NCBI GenBank assembly: GCA_914767715.1 | Contig: OU612075.1 | Coordinates: forward strand, 12,152,001 to 12,216,000 | Source of the DNA: Membranipora membranacea | Taxonomy: Eukaryota; Bryozoa; Gymnolaemata; Cheilostomatida; Membraniporidae | Length of the DNA stretch: 64,000 nt | Direction: 5' to 3' | Part shown: positions 10,041-22,345 of the stretch, in pieces | Layout: the number at the start of each line of letters is the position of its first letter | How positions within the stretch are numbered: the first letter of the stretch is position 1 | Program-made: the position numbers and the translations under genes | The notes under the pieces: generated by a model | Told to the model about the DNA's origin: nothing | What the model saw: the letters and a program-made list of their open reading frames with translations, nothing else | Databases searched by the model: none

Positions 10041-11130
10041 ATGACTTCCATTGTGGATGAGACATGCCCAACTAAGATGGTTAGAGTTCGAGAAGATGGC
10101 CCTACTTGGGAAAACAGCCTGACTCAAAAAATAAGGAAAACCAGAAGTCGAACCAGAAGGAAAAAATCCAAAACATACATGTATCAATCGGAGCTACTTA
10201 AAAAACTGAAAGCAAAAAACAAAAAAAGCATGTTCAAAGAACTGTCAATAATTTGTGAAATAGTGATGAAAGATGGTGGAAGAGGGTCAACCAGTTATGT
10301 GGCAAGGATAAAACTACACCAGTCCTGACAGCAGATTAATAGATGGTGTATGGTGTGACAACTCTGAATAAGCTAAGTGTCTGAATGAGCACTTTGTCCG
10401 TGTTGAAGGTGAGCTACAGAATATTCATAACACGATACCAGATGGAACCTCAAATGTCACAGTACATATAGGGCAGGTGAGACCATCACTGTAAAGATAA
10501 AAGCAAATAAATCTGTTAACTCCCATGATTTCCCACCTTTGATCAGCCGTGACTTTGCGGGTTTTCTATGTTCAAACAGGAGCAGTACCCGGAAATTTTG
10601 AAGATAGCTGAGGTAGTTCCTATCCCAAAAGTGCCAACTCCCCAGAAATGTAAGGATTTCCTACTATACAACTGCAGCAAAGTAGAAGAGCAGCTCTTCA
10701 TGCATGAGTACTGCAAGCAGGTTCTTCCATCTATCAGTAGCAGACAATTTGCATACCAACCAGGAGTAAGCACAACAGATGCTCTGATATATATACTATA
10801 CCACTGGACCGGTATGCTCGACAAAAAGGATGTCAACGCTGTTGAGGTCCTTTAAAAGACTTCAGCAAGGCTTTTGATTCATTACAACCATCAAACTTGC
10901 TGAAGTTCTACAAGTTATCCGTGTGACTCCTGACATATTGATACTTTCTCTACGTTTCCTGTCCGGAAGACAGCAATGCGTTAGGATAAAATCCGCAACT
11001 TCAGACTATATATCGATACAGGTAGGGTTCTACAGGGCACACTGTAAGGGCCAATGTTCTGGCCGAATACTTTTTAACTCTTACAGTCCTCCATCAGCTA
11101 ATCACGATCACTTCGTAGCAACTGTGCAAT
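10041..11130 (+). mobile_element. CR1/L2-like LINE fragment: pre-RT and RT domain
   Basis: The region between endonuclease and RT is at 10,041-10,325, with the typical VRVREDGPTWENSLTQKIRK followed by a basic helix. A linker (LNEHFVRVEGEL) lies at about 10,385. The RT N-terminal half is at 10,568-10,855 (EVVPIPKVPTPQKC, QFAYQPGVSTTDAL). After one stop, DFSKAFDSLQPSNLLKFYKL and LRFLSGRQQCVRIKSATSDY run to about 11,020. The YxDD box is not found. The fragment then decays into a noncoding tail that ends in an AATA microsatellite. There is no endonuclease domain, consistent with 5' truncation. Confidence 0.8.
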
Positions 11131-11469
11131 AATTGAACCCTCATTTAGATCCAACCTAGGCAAATCAGCCTTTTTAAATATTTTTCATACATTTGTAACT
11201 AAATCAACCAAGCCTCATGAATCATTATCATTTAATCCCACCTAATGTTGTTAACTTGTATTTTTGTTTGCCACTCTCTGTTTCTTCTTTTCTTTTTTCA
11301 TCTTATTCATGCAATTTATGATACCATGCTTTCATTATCCTACACACTATATAGTTTGTAACACCCTACCACTTATATCTTTTTATTCAAGTCATTTTTT
11401 GTATCTATGTTAATGTGTATGAGGTCAACAAGCTATTTTTAATTTGCTTTAATTATAAACTTTTAGAAA

Positions 11470-11502
11470 ACCTCAATAAATAAATAAATAAATAAATAAA
11501 TT
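11470..11502 (+). repeat. (AATA)n microsatellite
   Basis: About six perfect AAAT units (CTCAATAAATAAATAAATAA and on). Its position downstream of a LINE fragment suggests the 3' tail of that element. Confidence 0.8.
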
Positions 11503-11564
11503 GTCTAATGGTGTAGGCCAATGACATAACCTGTTAAACACCTGTCGCCTGCTCCACAGGTTAT

Positions 11565-11592
11565 AATGGTATGGTATGGTATGGTATGGTAT
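11565..11592 (+). repeat. (ATGGT)n pentanucleotide repeat
   Basis: Five tandem GGTAT units lie immediately 5' of the next LINE fragment. They are probably replication slippage and carry no coding signal. Confidence 0.85.
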
Positions 11593-12345
11593 GATATTGT
11601 AGACTGGGCTTTCCTGTGGAGCAGTGAGCATAAGACGACGAACAATTTAGATGAAACTGAGAGAATGATGCTAACTTTAGGTTGGAATAGCAAACCTCCA
11701 ACAGTTTTCTCCCCACTAGACATGGTACAAGCTGGAAATTTTTGGGAGTTATCATAGATAGTATTTGAATTTTCATACCCATATTGGCTATGTGCTTGAT
11801 AAAGCCAAAAAAAGAAGTTTGATAGTCTGCTACAGCTGAAGCGCTGTATTTTGTCTTGTGACAAACTTGTGCTTTTTTATGTTGCCAACATACGATCAAT
11901 CTGTACTTATTGTATTCCTGCTTTTTGACCATTTTAACTGACAGTCAGCTGAAATCCTTGGAACAATTTAAGAAATTGTGCACTAGATTTATTATACCCC
12001 ACTTAGAGGATTATTCTGAGAGACTATCAGCACTAGCCAATCCTGATTTAAGACTTTTTGGTGAATCGCTTTACCAGAATCATTTTATCAGCCAGCGATA
12101 CTGTAGGCATAGGCTCCATACATTAGTCCCTGAGAGGCAGTCGTCACAGTATAGGTATTTGAGTCGAGTTGGAGGAAAATGTTTTAGTTAGGGCGAATAC
12201 TGCAAAATGCAGAAAATATTTTTCCATGATGGTGCCACAAATTTTTTCTGATATCCAATTTTTTTTACCGGAACTCGCAACTGTTTTATTTGATACCTCA
12301 GGGTATTTCAACAGTGGATTATAAATAAATCTGTAAATAAATAAA
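11593..12345 (+). mobile_element. CR1-like LINE fragment: RT C-terminus and 3' tail
   Basis: After the pentanucleotide repeat the text reads VDWAFLWSSEHKTTNN, which is normally VDWA..W....KTK in LINE RT. The C-terminal domain is at 11,910-12,191, with SLEQFKKLCTRFIIPHLEDY and SERLSALANPDLRLFGESLY followed by HRLHTLVPERQSSQYRY. The tail at 12,255-12,345 ends in a repeated TAAATAAATCTGT. That tail also occurs at 22,520-22,610 and, truncated, near 20,720. Frameshifts show it is dead. Confidence 0.8.
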
Positions 12346-13300
12346 TCTGTTGCTAACTATAATTAAAATCTATACAAAACCCATCGCAATATGTTTTATC
12401 GAGTTGCCAGTTTTTCTGGTCTTGTTGTGGTGCTAGAAATATAGTGGTTGCAAGATTGCTAACAGCATTAGAAATTTTCTCAGAAATAGAGCCTCTGTAT
12501 TGAAATTCTTTATGTATTTATGAGTTAGCTTCTCATGGTTAATGAGGCTTTCCTCAAAGCATGTTTATTGAACCAACTCTGAATTCTGATTGGCTGAATG
12601 TCTGGGTAAGGTCACTAACCTTCATTTTCTTTCTCTGGCAAGGTGACAGTGTTCTGTTCAGAACATTACCAATAAGACTGTTTCAATAGCTTTCTTTGTA
12701 CATGCATATGACTGGGTTCCGTCACTTGACTTGTTTATCTGAATCAACAGCTTCGAGGTGGTGATTTTTATTAATGAACTGACACACCAACAGCAATTTT
12801 AAACTGCACATGACTATAAAATAATCTTAGCGATATCTTGACTGGGCCTCATTCTAGCCCACATCTAAAGCATTGTTGCTCTCCTTCAGCAGCTGTTTGA
12901 TCGTGCCCGTGCTTCCACCTCCTGATCCAAAAACTTGGAGAGCATCACTTTCAATATAGGGAGGCCAACCATTGACACATAAAGCCCCAGTCTATTTTTT
13001 GAAACGGTAACATTGATAAGGGCTTTGAAATTAGCAGCCATAATTTAAAACCGTTCGAATGCCGTCTTTGTTAGTTGTTTTTTGGGATCTGTAATTTGCA
13101 AGGATACCAGTTTTCAACTTCGCAAAGCAAGACCATATGCGGTATGCTTGGGCAAAAAGATATTTACTATAATACAAAATAAATTTTAGAAGACAGGACA
13201 AAAAAGTTTTAAACTCTAAAGTTTTGTTTGTATTTCCTAAAGAGAGGATTAACAGGAACTGATAATAGTTTTGTATCATTTGCTTGAAATTGCTAAATCT
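12346..13300. other. Intergenic, no gene recognised
   Basis: No supported coding sequence. The open stretch on the minus strand at 13,031-13,279 has no family resemblance. Confidence 0.45.
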
Positions 13301-13309
13301 GATGCCACA

Positions 13310-13580
13310 GCCAAGCAGATAGAGGAGAACCTCAAGGGTATCTCTGCTGATTTTAAACTTAAAGGCAGAGCACAGGCAATTTTTCTGTGAGAGGAGCTGC
13401 CAAAGCCTTACTATGACATTATTGTGATGACTATAGGGTCAAACAACCTGATGCAGATGGACTTTCAAGAGCTATTCAATAGACTGAACTTCCACACGGA
13501 TAGATAACTTAGAAATCATTGGTTGAGGGCTGTGGTTATCATTGGGTATGGCCTCGGGCCAATTCCGAATTTAAATGGAG
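13310..13580 (+). pseudogene. SGNH-hydrolase-like retroelement relic
   Basis: A broken frame reads QIEENLKGISADFKLKGRAQ, then PYYDIIVMTIGSNNLMQ, then FQELFNRLNF. The strand followed by IGSNN corresponds to the GxND box (block III) of SGNH/GDSL-type hydrolases. A following strand (LRAVVIIGYGLGPIPNLN) matches the next conserved strand seen in such domains of Ngaro-like and some LINE elements. The matching relic at 24,480-24,800 has the same layout. Several stops are present. Confidence 0.5.
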
Positions 13581-13924
13581 AATGAGGGCTTTTAACTCGC
13601 TAAAGTCTGTTCGAAGGGATGTTTTTTCTGAAAGTACTCAAAGAGACACCATGTGAAAGTCCTACCTGACCACACCAATTGAGATCGTCAAAAGCATCTT
13701 TCTTTCACTATGGCTTGGAGGGTCTATAATGCTGAGTTTATATATTCATCATGTATTTCCTATCCCCCTCTCTTCACTATACCCTGTATTACCTACAAAA
13801 CACACTTTTACTTCCTACCCTAACCCCTCCCTTAACATAGTACCACCTCCATTCAAAAAGTGATAAGCGTCCGCATCAGACAAGAAACTTACCATGAACC
13901 ACCTTTCTGATCAACTGACAGAAA

Positions 13925-14200
13925 ACGTAAATATATGGAAACGCAAATTCAGCAGCTGGTTGATACCAACTAGCGGACAGAATAATGAACTTAGAAACTA
14001 AACAGTCAGGCATTAAAGGCTCAATGATCTACTACAAGGACAAAATAAACAACCCTAAACTGAAAACCATGGAAATAGATAGCCTCAAACAGCGGGTAGA
14101 TGAATTGAAAAAGACGCAGCAGCACCTGCAGTACAGAAATCAGCAGAACAATTATTAGCAAATAAAATTCTTGAAACATCACATATTGCTGGAAGTACAA
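13925..14200 (+). pseudogene. Coiled-coil ORF1-like relic
   Basis: The readable frame LETKQSGIKGSMIYYKDKIN, then MEIDSLKQRVDELKKTQQHL, then QYRNQQN has heptad-like spacing. It resembles the coiled coil of LINE ORF1 proteins. Stops interrupt it. There is no start and no RRM, so assignment rests only on composition and the surrounding debris. Confidence 0.35.
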
Positions 14201-14537
14201 TTATCGATAAGAAGACCTAAGCTTCCTTTCCAAGGAATTAGCCAGGGTGATGACTTGCCCAAACATAGTAGCACACCAGTGATAGTCGATAGTCAATAGT
14301 CGATGAAATGAATAAATGAAAAATCGTGAGATGGGCTTTAATATGTGGTCCTGATTCTTTCTGGCTAGGTGAGGCTACGCAGCCGAGCCGTTTTGGGAAG
14401 GCCCAGAAGTCTCTGTGAGACTTCATGTCTGAGAATAAATGCATGCCTGTATATAAGCGTGGTAAAACATGATAAATGGTGTCCTGAAACTGCAATATAT
14501 TATTGTTCATAATTTACCATTCTTTATTATTATATCT

Positions 14538-14733
14538 GTTTCAGAGTCTCAAACAATGTGTGCTGCTTCCAACACCTGTTTTGGAATCTGATATAGTTTA
14601 CACATCAGTTAAAGCTAGCAGGCTAGTCTTTGCTGGTGTACCTGTCCCACCACTGTTGATGTCAACAACTGCTATGGCCGAATTAATGGAGTTCCCTACA
14701 TTAGGAGAACTCCACAAGATCTCGCCGAAGTGA
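14538..14733 (+). other. Possible exon or ORF of unknown function
   Basis: A good acceptor (ATATCTGTTTCAG) precedes an open frame of 63 codons that ends in a stop (SLKQCVLLPTPVLESDIVYT ... ELHKISPK). No domain is recognised and no upstream exon was found. It may be chance. Confidence 0.2.
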
Positions 14734-15400
14734 TGATGATGATTCATTGTTGTTTAGAAAGAAGGTATCAACATGGTGAAGCCTGCCAGTTACGGTCTCG
14801 GTAACTTGGTTTATGTATTTAAACACCCTCTTGCTAATACTATAATTTTCAGACTTGATCAATGCATTTAAACGCATGGGCTTTTCTTCATATTCAAAAA
14901 ACCTTGTGACATAAGAAAAAAGTGCAGTTTCTCTAGTGCGTTTGCTTACTCACGCGACAGAAGATCCATCAGCAACCAAGCTACCAGACAGTCTTGTCTA
15001 TTTGATCATTATTATGAATTCATCTTCCCTTATGATATTTGAAGCTGTGAAAACTGGATACTTTGCATTTGGGAGTCGTCTGTTCTTTGTGTATGAGAGG
15101 TTAACTATGAACTATAATGTTCGAAATGAATGTCTCCATTGATTTTGGTGTCTATATTATTGTACATCCTTGAATTTGTTTGGTTTGCTTATATTTGGAT
15201 TAAGTGTGTGATTAAATATGAAATCAAGAGGAGAGACTGCTAGTATGCGCCTTCTGGGCCATAATGTCTTCTCAAAACTTTTATCTTTAGAGATTTGGAA
15301 GTCCCGCATGGCTCCGAACACCCTCATCCTCTGTTGTGAGTACAATCGCAGCAACCGGCATTGCTTCAGTCTCTGTCACAATGTCTCTTACAACACTATT
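14734..15400. other. Intergenic, no gene recognised
   Basis: Short open frames at 14,936-15,142 and 15,218-15,424 have no recognisable features. The right end runs into the 5' end of the LINE at about 15.4 kb. Confidence 0.45.
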
Positions 15401-17805
15401 GAAAACATTGAAAACAGAACATAAAAACGGAGAAGATGAAGGAAACGGAGGCAAGCACCGTGAAAGTAAAACAGGACAACGAGATGCGGCAGCGGGTGAA
15501 AAAGCTTCAACAAGATCGTAACCTAAAACAACTGAGGATTACAGGAATACCCTTTACAACTGCTGAAAACCTGACACTGCTCATTGAGAAGCTGGCTGAA
15601 CTGATGAAGGTTGACAACTTTGTTAGAAATGAGATTGATTCAGTCTAGCACGGAAAAGTAAACAACCCTACCACAACCCCCTCCATATTCATTTGATTCA
15701 AATTGCTATCTTCAAGAGATGACTTCTATGACGGGCGTAAGCAGATTAATCACAACAGCAACTCTTCTACCTAGCAAGACAGAAACGCGCTGAACTGCAT
15801 TGCAAATATATATGGACCTACCACAATCAAGGAATCATGCGTAAGGAGAAGTCGTCTGACCTCATTAGAATTGTTGATGAAACAACGTTAAACAAAATAA
15901 AGTAAAAATGACCTATAACCAAATGGCCAGTGTACCTGTACTAGAAGAATCATTTTTGTAGAGCATTTTGCTAATATTTTACCATGTAAAGTTAATGAAA
16001 AGCTAGAAATCAGTAACCAGACCTTATCAGTACTTCATTTAAACGTACGCAGCCTAAGTCAGAAAATGGGACAGTTTGAATTGTTTCTAGCATCCCTGAT
16101 TACAAAGTTTGCCTGCATCATTTTATCAGAGACATGGTTCTCATGTGATACATTTTTACCTCAGTATTATATCGATGGTTATAATTTGTTTTCCAATTCA
16201 AGATCTAATCGAATTGGAGGTGGCATTGCTTTTTAAGGGAGTCTGATGTTTGAGGCTAGTGTGACGGACATCTCTTTGGCTGGTTGTGAGGCACTGCGCG
16301 TGCGGATTGGTGAGTCTGGGGGGATGTGTGTACTGTGCTCGCTGTCTACCGGGCGCCCTTGGGCTCTTCGGCGGCTTTTCTTGGGGATTTAGCTCTGGTT
16401 TTGCCCACTCTCCCCTCGAACTCACTTTTTGTTGGTGCCATGAATCAATATTGATTTAGATCCAGAAAATTATTTGGACTCTGCTTCAGAAGACTATGGC
16501 GAGTTGATTCAAAGCCAATGTTTTTATAAATTTATTCAATCCCCAACCAGAATTGGCGAAACCAAAATAAGTATTTTAGATCAAATTATTATTAAAAATT
16601 CAAATCGGTCACTCTAGATTTTGACATTCCAGATCATAAGCCGGTGGGAGCATCCTTTGTTTATCAAAAGCACAGCCATTATTTTAACAAAAATCCCTCA
16701 CCAATGAATATAACTAGAACAAATTATGTGTTATTACAAGAAATTATACAGCAACAAAATTGGTCCCCCATCACAGAATTATCTGACACCAACACAGCCT
16801 TTAATTTTTTCACTGAAAAACTTAGCTCATGCGTTGATGATGCAAGCAACAAAATAAGTGCCAAAAAGCATCAACGTTCTACATTCAAGAAACCTTGGAT
16901 GACTGAGCAATTATTTACACTTACGAAAGAACGTTCTAAGCTTCACAAAATGAGCAAATTACAACCATTCAATGGTGGATTACAAATTAATGCGGCATAG
17001 GAAATTCAGAAATCACGTAACAAACTGCGTGAACATGGCAAGGAAAGGGCATTACAAAGCTCAGTATGATAAGTGTTGTGGGAATACCAATGAAAAATGG
17101 AGATTTGTCATGAGTTTTATTAAAAAAGATGGTTCAGATGAGAAAATTCATCTCGGACATGATGGTGATCAGAGCATCACCGTAGCTGATAAATTTAATG
17201 ATTTCTTAATCAATCTTCCAGCCACTGCAACCAAATTTTCAAAATAATTTCCTAAAATTGATAATGCTTTTGCAGCTGAATTCGCTTTCACTGAAATTTA
17301 GACCGCTGTTACTCTTAAAATAATTGATAGCTTCTCCAATAAGAAAGCTACAGACCTGATAAGATACCAATGCAAGCTTTAACAGAGAATAAACTAACCC
17401 TGGCACCACTTATAACCTACTTAGCCAACCTGATGATATAAACTCGATTTTCCCAGACTGCTTAAAAATTGCTCGTATGAAGCCACTTTTTAAAAAGGGA
17501 GATAAAACTAGATGTAATAATTACAGACCCATTTCAAATTTAAATTCGACATCGAAAGTTTTAGAAAAACTCCTATCAATGCAAATCAGAGAGTATCTGG
17601 AGTGCTAAAATTTACTCACAAATTACCAATTTGGCTTTAGATCAAAGTGCAGTACAACTGACGCAATTAGTATTATAATGGAACAACTTTACAACAATTT
17701 TAAAGATAGAGGCATCACCCAGGGTGTGTTTTTAAATTTTTTCAAAAGCTTTTGATACAATAAATCACGGCATTCTTATCAGTAAACTGAAATGGAGGGT
17801 ACAGT
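15336..17805 (+). mobile_element. Jockey/CR1-like LINE: ORF1, endonuclease, partial RT
   Basis: This is the most complete LINE in the window. ORF1 is at 15,436-15,648, with a coiled coil followed by an RRM-like strand (NLKQLRITGIPFTTAENLTL). The APE endonuclease is at about 16,015-16,640: SVLHLNVRSLSQKM, then FACIILSETWFSCD, the middle strands, DLDPENYLDSASEDYGE and finally ILDQIIIKN. The linker is at 16,644-17,247. RT starts at about 17,310 and includes LFKKGDKTRCNNYRPISNLN, QFGFRSKCSTTDAI and INHGILISKLKW. Similarity ends abruptly at about 17,800, before the YxDD box. The 3' half is missing, unlike ordinary 5' truncation. Multiple stops mean it is inactive. Confidence 0.85.
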
Positions 17806-18135
17806 GGGCATGTTTCTGGCTGACCCATGCTTTTATTTACTTTCTTTGAACATTTATTTCTCTTAATTTACAATGTTTCATTATAGCAAAATACAGAAAA
17901 ACAAAAACAAAAAAAATTTCTCCTGCCCTCAGTTTTTTAATAATTACGCCCAATACTACTACACCAAAATTTCCTCTCCTAGTAACAGTTGGAATATATT
18001 ATTAAGATTTCAATACTATGCTAACATTCACAACACTCTGTTAGATGTACGAGAATTAGTCTGCTCGACTTTTCCCACTTGATTGAAGTCATTTTTATTT
18101 TCCATATTCATATATAGCCATATTCTATCTTACAG

Positions 18136-18226
18136 CACCAGGGAGACTAAAAAGCCACCTTTCAGTTCATTAATATGTAGCAACGAATACAGTGCACTAG
18201 CAGATACAACTCCCGTCAAAGACCAG
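18136..18226 (+). other. Possible internal exon 1 of unknown gene
   Basis: It is bounded by an acceptor (ATTCTATCTTACAG) and a donor (CAGGTGAGT). One frame is open throughout (TRETKKPPFSSLICSNEY, then SALADTTPVKDQ). The motif is reminiscent of short linkers in retroelement gag proteins, but I recognise no family. Support is only the splice context and open frame. Confidence 0.3.
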
Positions 18227-18612
18227 GTGAGTTTTTGTGTGTGGTATTTTTTTACAAAAAGGTTTCCAAACATTTCTGCCTGTGAATTTGTTCTTTCTTT
18301 TCCCTTGATCAGGTACTGATGATGGTTTTAGCCATGCTGGACCATCTTATGTCATGGATTTGCTGGTATGCACTGCAATGAATGGATGATGTATTGTCCC
18401 TTGCACCAGGCAGTTTTATCAGAGGTTGTTTTAGCAGTTGCCCAATACTAACCTCTTCCCGTCTTCATTTGGAGAGACCCCTGAGATGCTGATATTTGCA
18501 TTCATCCACATCACAATAAGCTGATTTTATAATAATGATAACAGTATTGACTGTTTATCTGACATCCCAGTCAATATATATGATACATTGAAAGAATTAT
18601 AAATATGTTTTA

Positions 18613-18714
18613 GGACATGTTATCTGTGACTGCTCAAGTGGGAGAGCCTGTAAGCCGGCGGAGGACGCAGACGAAAATAAAGACATGCTGCCTGAAATCA
18701 TCTTTGATCAGGGT
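18613..18714 (+). other. Possible internal exon 2 of unknown gene
   Basis: It follows a TTTTAG acceptor and precedes GTACAT. The open frame reads CDCSSGRACKPAEDADENKD and then MLPEIIFDQ. It could belong with the block at 18,136-18,226 on the same strand. No family is recognised. Confidence 0.25.
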
Positions 18715-20554
18715 ACATGAATTGTTTTAGCTATATGATTAATCAGGTTTGTGATGAGATAGCACCGGTGTTGCAATTTTTCAGTACTTTACTCCCAATT
18801 CAAAGATTGATTATTGACTGCTCTTACCTGTCATTGTATCAGTGCTGCGCTCGACCGTTTAGTCGCTTGATTTCATATTAGGTTTTTATGCTTTGTGACA
18901 GGATCTCTAAACCTTTTCTTACCTCCTATCTTACTACCTCATTGCAAGGTGAATTAAATTTTCTTATTGCATATATAGCGGAGGAGGTGGAGTCCGTGAA
19001 ATGAACATAAATACAGATACGGAAAAGTTCTTACAAAGGCTGTATTGCATGGTGAAGAGTATAGATTGGGTGAATATATGGAGCTTTCTTGTTTTGCTGA
19101 CTTTGTGCAGGGAAAAAAAATATTTAGATAGTGAAGATTTGCATATGATTGACTTTGATGAACACAAACCATAAACGAATTATGATGAGATTTTGCAGCC
19201 TTATGATTGAGTTAAATTCGCATGTCGGTTTTCACCCAAATAGAAGTAAAGGGAAAGAGGCATCAGGCATACAAAAACCAGCAAAATTGATTGTCCATTA
19301 TTGTGCTGCAATTGGGATACGATAAAAAGAAAAATAATATGGTCAAACAAGCAAATCTTAACCATATCCGTGTATGTAATCAGGAAGAAATGGCATGTAC
19401 TGTTGCAAAACGTAAATTAACTAGCAATAAAATCAATGTCTAGCGGCCTCTACATAGAGAAGATGTGCAGTCCAAGAAAATAACATGCATAGCAAGAGAA
19501 AAACAAATAATGCAGAATTCGACTGTCAGAGAGAGACACCAATGTTAACCATCAATCAATGACCTCGAAAGATCTATTAATTAAATCCAAAACCGGGACG
19601 ATAAAAATTTCATTGATTTGTTGGCTCTTGATGAAAATGATCAACTTTCTGGTGTATATTTTCAATACTGTAAGATGTGAAGTCTTTTGGAACATGTTGA
19701 ATATTGAGCAATATAACCAGTTGACATTCCTAGTTGTTGATAGCGAAAACAAATGGCATCCTTCAAGTGGTTACCACTCTAGCCTCGACCTGTTCGGCGT
19801 GAAATATCAGACCAAACTGCTGAGTTTTGTTATCATAATTTTTATTTATCATTTTACTAGAAATTTTCAAGCAGAAACCAAATTAAAAAAATAAGAAGAG
19901 GATAGGCATACTTACAAAATAAAAGCCACCCAATTCTTAGCTTGTGCATCGGGTCATTTTGTAAAACGCTCTATCTATCAAACAGGCAAGACGTTGACTA
20001 ATTTATGTTAGACAAAGGCAGGAACTGTATCGATGCATTCAAAAAGATTTTTTTTCAAAGAGTAACATTCTTCTCTGTTATTTCCATATTATCAAATACT
20101 TTAAAGAAAAAGTAAGGTTCTAGATCGCAGGCTTTTATGACGAAACAGAAACAGTGCTGTCACCTAGGCAGTCATTAGTAAGGTCCAGGAGTCAATTTGC
20201 GTATGATTCATATTTCCGCCAATTAGAAAATGTTGCCTCACACACCTTGATTGAATATTACGAGAAAAAAATAGGATAAGGATATCAAGCGGTTTGTTTC
20301 TAAGAGTTGAAAATGAAATTGATACCGGAATGATACCAATAGCTATATTGTGTCACACCATAATCCAATTCAGAGTTTGCATAATTGATATGATAGTTCC
20401 TCTTGATTTAGCAAATGCTAACTGAACATAACAAGAGGGTCACAGCCTTTAAGTCAGCAAACTGAATATTTATACATTCCAGGTGTTACGGCATGCGTAG
20501 ATGCTTTGTCAGTTTCAAAACCATTTTGTGATAATTTGTACAACGGCGAGGTAG

Positions 20555-20775
20555 TTGTGCTTCAAAAAGTCGAACGCCAAGAAAGTAGGAAACATAATTT
20601 GTCCACAATTAAATCTACAAATGATGCCCGTCGTAACAGGCAATCTAAGGCTTAAGCTGCCAAAAAACGGACTTAAAAAGAAGAGATTACCTTCAACCAT
20701 GCAAAAATACCCTAATCCAGAGAGTCAACTGTTTTATTTAATACTATTAGTTTGCACGCCTAAATTATCAGGGTG
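20555..20775 (+). repeat. LINE 3'-tail repeat, copy A
   Basis: A segment of roughly 200 bases is shared with copy B at 22,415-22,610. Matching stretches include TCCACAATTAAATCTACAAA, TGATGCCCGTC and GCAATCTAAGGCTTAAGCTG. Near 20,720 it also carries CAACTGTTTTATTTAATAC, shared with the LINE tail at 12,280. It ends before the TAAATAAATCTGT terminus. Direct orientation, same as copy B. Confidence 0.75.
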
Positions 20776-20877
20776 AGATGCTCTTGTTTAAAAGTATTGT
20801 GCTAAATTCAGATTTCTTCTTAATTTGGCAAATACAAACTGATGACATATAATCGGAGGATGGAGATATCTAGAGGA

Positions 20878-22345
20878 GATGGCAGGAGTATTTCGATCAA
20901 CTACTCAACAATAGGAATAGAAGAGAGGAGTTAGAAGATGTCCAGCAAGTTGAAGGGCCAAATGCTCTGATTAGTGAGTAGGACGTGAAAATGAAGAAAG
21001 GAAAAGTAGCCGGACCGGATGAGTTCCCTATTGAGACAGTCGAGAGATTAGGAGATACCGGAGTGAGTTGGATGATATCAGTTTTGAGGGATATACAGAA
21101 TACAGGCATATCAGCTGCATGGAGGAAGTGTCGGATAACACCACTCTATAAACAGAAAGGAGAGGAGGAGAGGAGAAGACTATTGTTGACATATCTGATA
21201 GGCAGTACGGATTTCAGAAAGGCAAATCAACAACAAAGCCTATGTTCTGTCTGAGGACAATGCAAGAGAAGATGAGGGAATACCAACAGGATCTGCATCT
21301 AGTTTGCATTGATCTCGAGAAAGCCTACGACACTGTACCAAGAGACTGTATCTGGTATTGCCTATGGAGACAACAAGTGCCAGAAGAGTATATCAGACTG
21401 ATAGATGATATGTATGAAAACTCTTCCACATCTGTGAATACAGATGTTGGATCTACAGAGGAAGTTCGGATAGATATTGGTCTACACCAAGGCTCAGCCC
21501 TCAGTCCCTTCCTGTTTATAGTGATTTTGGATGTGATCATGGAGGAGATAGTTGAGGAACCCCCATGGGCCATGCTGTTTGCAGATGATTTTGTTGTATG
21601 CGATAGGGAGGCAGATGGAATGGAGGATAGAGGATGCAGGACTGAAACTGAGCAGGACTAAAACGGAGTACATGCCACCAACAGGGGCAACTAGGAGGAT
21701 CAAGCTGAAGTACTACGACCAGCATGACCATAGTGAAGTACCTGAAAGACTGCCTTTAAGTACCTGGGTACCATGATAGATCAGGATGGAGGGTGTGGTG
21801 CGAAGATAGCTAAGATGATCGGTGCGTCTTGGGACAGGTGGAGGGATCTTACAGGAGTGTTGTGTGACAAGAAGGTACCAACTAAACTATAAGTACTTCT
21901 CTACAAAACATCTATTAAGCCGACACTCATGTATGGCAGCGAAACCTGGCCGGTCACACAGAGAATGGAAGACAGGATGGATGCAACAGAAATGAGGATG
22001 CTAAGACATATCTATGGCATCAGCTATGAGGACCATGTCAAGAACACCGAGATCAGGAGACAGGCAGGAGTTAAAGAAATTTCATCATACATGGGGAAAA
22101 GATGCCTGCAGTGGCATGGTCATGTTTTCCGGAGAAAGGAGGAGGAAGATCTCCGCCAGGTCACCCATCTACTGGTCGGCGGTAAACGGAGGAGAGGAAG
22201 ACCCTGGCAGCAAAGACACTATAAAGTCTGATATGAGTCGTTGGAGTTTGAAGCAGGAGGGTGTAAATGACAGGGGGAGATGGCATTCTCTGATTGAACT
22301 TGGAGCTAGCAGAACAGCTCCCATTAAGGATACAGCCGGCTAGTT
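20878..22345 (+). mobile_element. RTE-like LINE reverse transcriptase, inactive
   Basis: The pre-RT WQEYFDQLLNNRN is at about 20,882, then KGKVAGPDEFPIETVERL. The RT palm at 21,242-21,661 shows LVCIDLEKAYDTVPRDCIWY, then GLHQGSALSPFLFIVILD and the active site MLFADDFVVC (FADD box). The C-terminal domain at 21,900-22,231 includes LMYGSETWPVTQRMEDRMDA, the motif TEMRMLRHIYGIS and CLQWHGHVFRR. About 30 codons around the NYRGI/QFGF region are deleted: KQKGEEERRR runs directly into FRKA. Frameshifts separate the blocks. No endonuclease remains, indicating 5' truncation. Confidence 0.85.

Larger units (their letters stand above)
17806..20550. other. Mostly unassigned; a few exon-like blocks
   Basis: No gene could be built. 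Two blocks with splice-like borders are listed separately (18,136-18,226 and 18,613-18,714). A frame at 19,015-19,125 (GKVLTKAVLHGEEYRLGEYM, then ELSCFADFVQGKK) also reads like protein, but has no start and soon hits stops. The 111-codon open frame at 19,559-19,894 shows no known domain. Confidence 0.4.

Noticed and set aside
11505-11932. Minus-strand ORFs containing YHTIPYHTI repeats
   Set aside because: They are translations of the ATGGT microsatellite and the antisense of a LINE fragment.
16198-16425. Minus-strand Pro/Arg-rich ORF
   Set aside because: It is the antisense of the GC-rich endonuclease patch of the LINE and has no start context or domain.
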